From NCBI GenBank assembly GCA_965662355.1, contig CBFIHP010000022.1:1-64000 (forward strand): a stretch of 64,000 nucleotides of DNA, written 5' to 3'. Each line of letters opens with the position of its first letter. Position 1 is the stretch's first letter. Both the position numbers and the translations under genes were made by a program. This stretch comes from GCA-2683825 sp965662355. Its GTDB lineage: Bacteria > Planctomycetota > UBA1135 > GCA-002686595. The notes under the pieces were generated by a model. It did not search any database, had not been told where the DNA came from, and was given only the letters and a program-made list of their open reading frames with translations. This document shows, piece after piece, positions 63,602 to 64,000 of the stretch.

Positions 63602-64000
63602 GTGTCTAAGTACGAAATACGCCCCTTCCAGGAAGGCGATGAGGCCGGCCTGATCTCCTGCTTCAACGCGGTGTTCGGCGAGGACGACGAGAGCTTTGTC
63701 GATCGCACCCGCGATGAATGGGACTGGGCATTTTCCAGGAACCCGGCCGGACGTCGTATCTGGGTCGCTGAGTGCGAGAACGAAATCGTTGCTCAATGCG
63801 CGGCCCTTCCCTATCGCGTCGATATCGACGGACAGCGCCACAGCTTCACGCAGGGCGTCGATTCGATGGTGCATCCCGCACACCGTCGTGGCCTGCGCCG
63901 CCCGGGGCTCTTCGTTGCGACGGCCCAGCCTTTCTTCAAACAGTACGGAGGGCTCGGGGGGGACATCCTGCACTACGGCTGGCCCGTTGAACCGGCGTGG
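63602..64000 (+). CDS. GNAT family N-acetyltransferase (cut by the right edge)
   Basis: The start is GTG 63602, five bases after the previous stop; 133 codons are visible before the window ends. IRPFQEGDEAGLISCFNAVFG is a typical GNAT beginning (shortened here to 20 residues or fewer in two parts, IRPFQEGDEAG and LISCFNAVFG). IWVAECENEIVAQCAALPYR and DSMVHPAHRRGLRRPGLF match the central strand and the acetyl-CoA pyrophosphate loop. It probably transfers an acyl group in the cytoplasm; the acceptor cannot be told. Confidence 0.75.
   Translation, partial: MSKYEIRPFQEGDEAGLISCFNAVFGEDDESFVDRTRDEWDWAFSRNPAGRRIWVAECENEIVAQCAALPYRVDIDGQRHSFTQGVDSMVHPAHRRGLRRPGLFVATAQPFFKQYGGLGGDILHYGWPVEPAW

Overview
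The window is a 64 kb piece of a high-GC bacterial chromosome, most likely from a member of the Planctomycetota. The phylum call is an inference from gene content: several sulfatases, a PknB-type kinase fused to a membrane segment and WD40 repeats, FG-GAP/UnbV proteins, a large secreted protein with the small GACC...GTTC cysteine-rich repeat, a SMUG1-type uracil glycosylase, and an alternative complex III joined to a caa3 oxidase. Three runs of exactly 99 N interrupt genes and look like nominal scaffold gaps, so this is probably a draft or metagenome assembly. I found no rRNA, tRNA, CRISPR array, insertion sequence or prophage.

Layout, left to right. 1-7.5 kb: a DUF885 metallopeptidase-like protein (cut by the left edge), a fused alpha/beta 2-oxoacid dehydrogenase E1, a small exported protein, an FG-GAP/UnbV protein and a zinc-ribbon protein. 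7.5-10.6 kb: a family 9 glycosyltransferase and an aldehyde dehydrogenase. 10.5-19.2 kb: a sulfatase-family island (a 40-codon sulfatase relic, a Thr-type alkaline-phosphatase-fold lipoprotein and two Cys-type sulfatases) with rapA inside it. 19.3-24.2 kb: a membrane spermidine-synthase-like fusion, a HAMP-like membrane protein and a nucleotide-sugar dehydrogenase.

24.2-37.3 kb is the most unusual part. A 1653-residue regulator (kinase-like, helical repeats, GAF, sigma-54 AAA+, Fis HTH) stands divergent to a gene set for a secreted beta-propeller, a VKOR-DsbA-DsbA fusion and a polytopic membrane protein. The shared 227-bp intergenic region carries candidate -24/-12 elements pointing both ways, and the gene set ends at a perfect 14-bp hairpin. 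Converging on that hairpin is a 1102-residue secreted, cysteine-rich repeat protein. My inference is a phosphorylation- or ligand-gated, sigma-54-driven unit for exported disulfide-containing proteins.

37.7-48.4 kb: a membrane glycosyltransferase and a CAP-like secreted protein, then a leftward run of six genes (small secreted protein, membrane-anchored carboxypeptidase-regulatory-like protein, kinase-WD40, orphan oxidase subunit III, tiny membrane protein, SMUG1), then an alpha/beta hydrolase. 48.4-60.9 kb: a single leftward respiratory operon, actABCDEF - small membrane protein - sco - coxB(cyt c) - coxA - coxC - coxD-like. Quinol oxidation, cytochrome c transfer and oxygen reduction are encoded together, and nearly every gene pair has overlapping stop and start codons. 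61.1-64 kb: a MutM-type DNA glycosylase, msrA and two tandem GNAT-like proteins, the last cut by the right edge.
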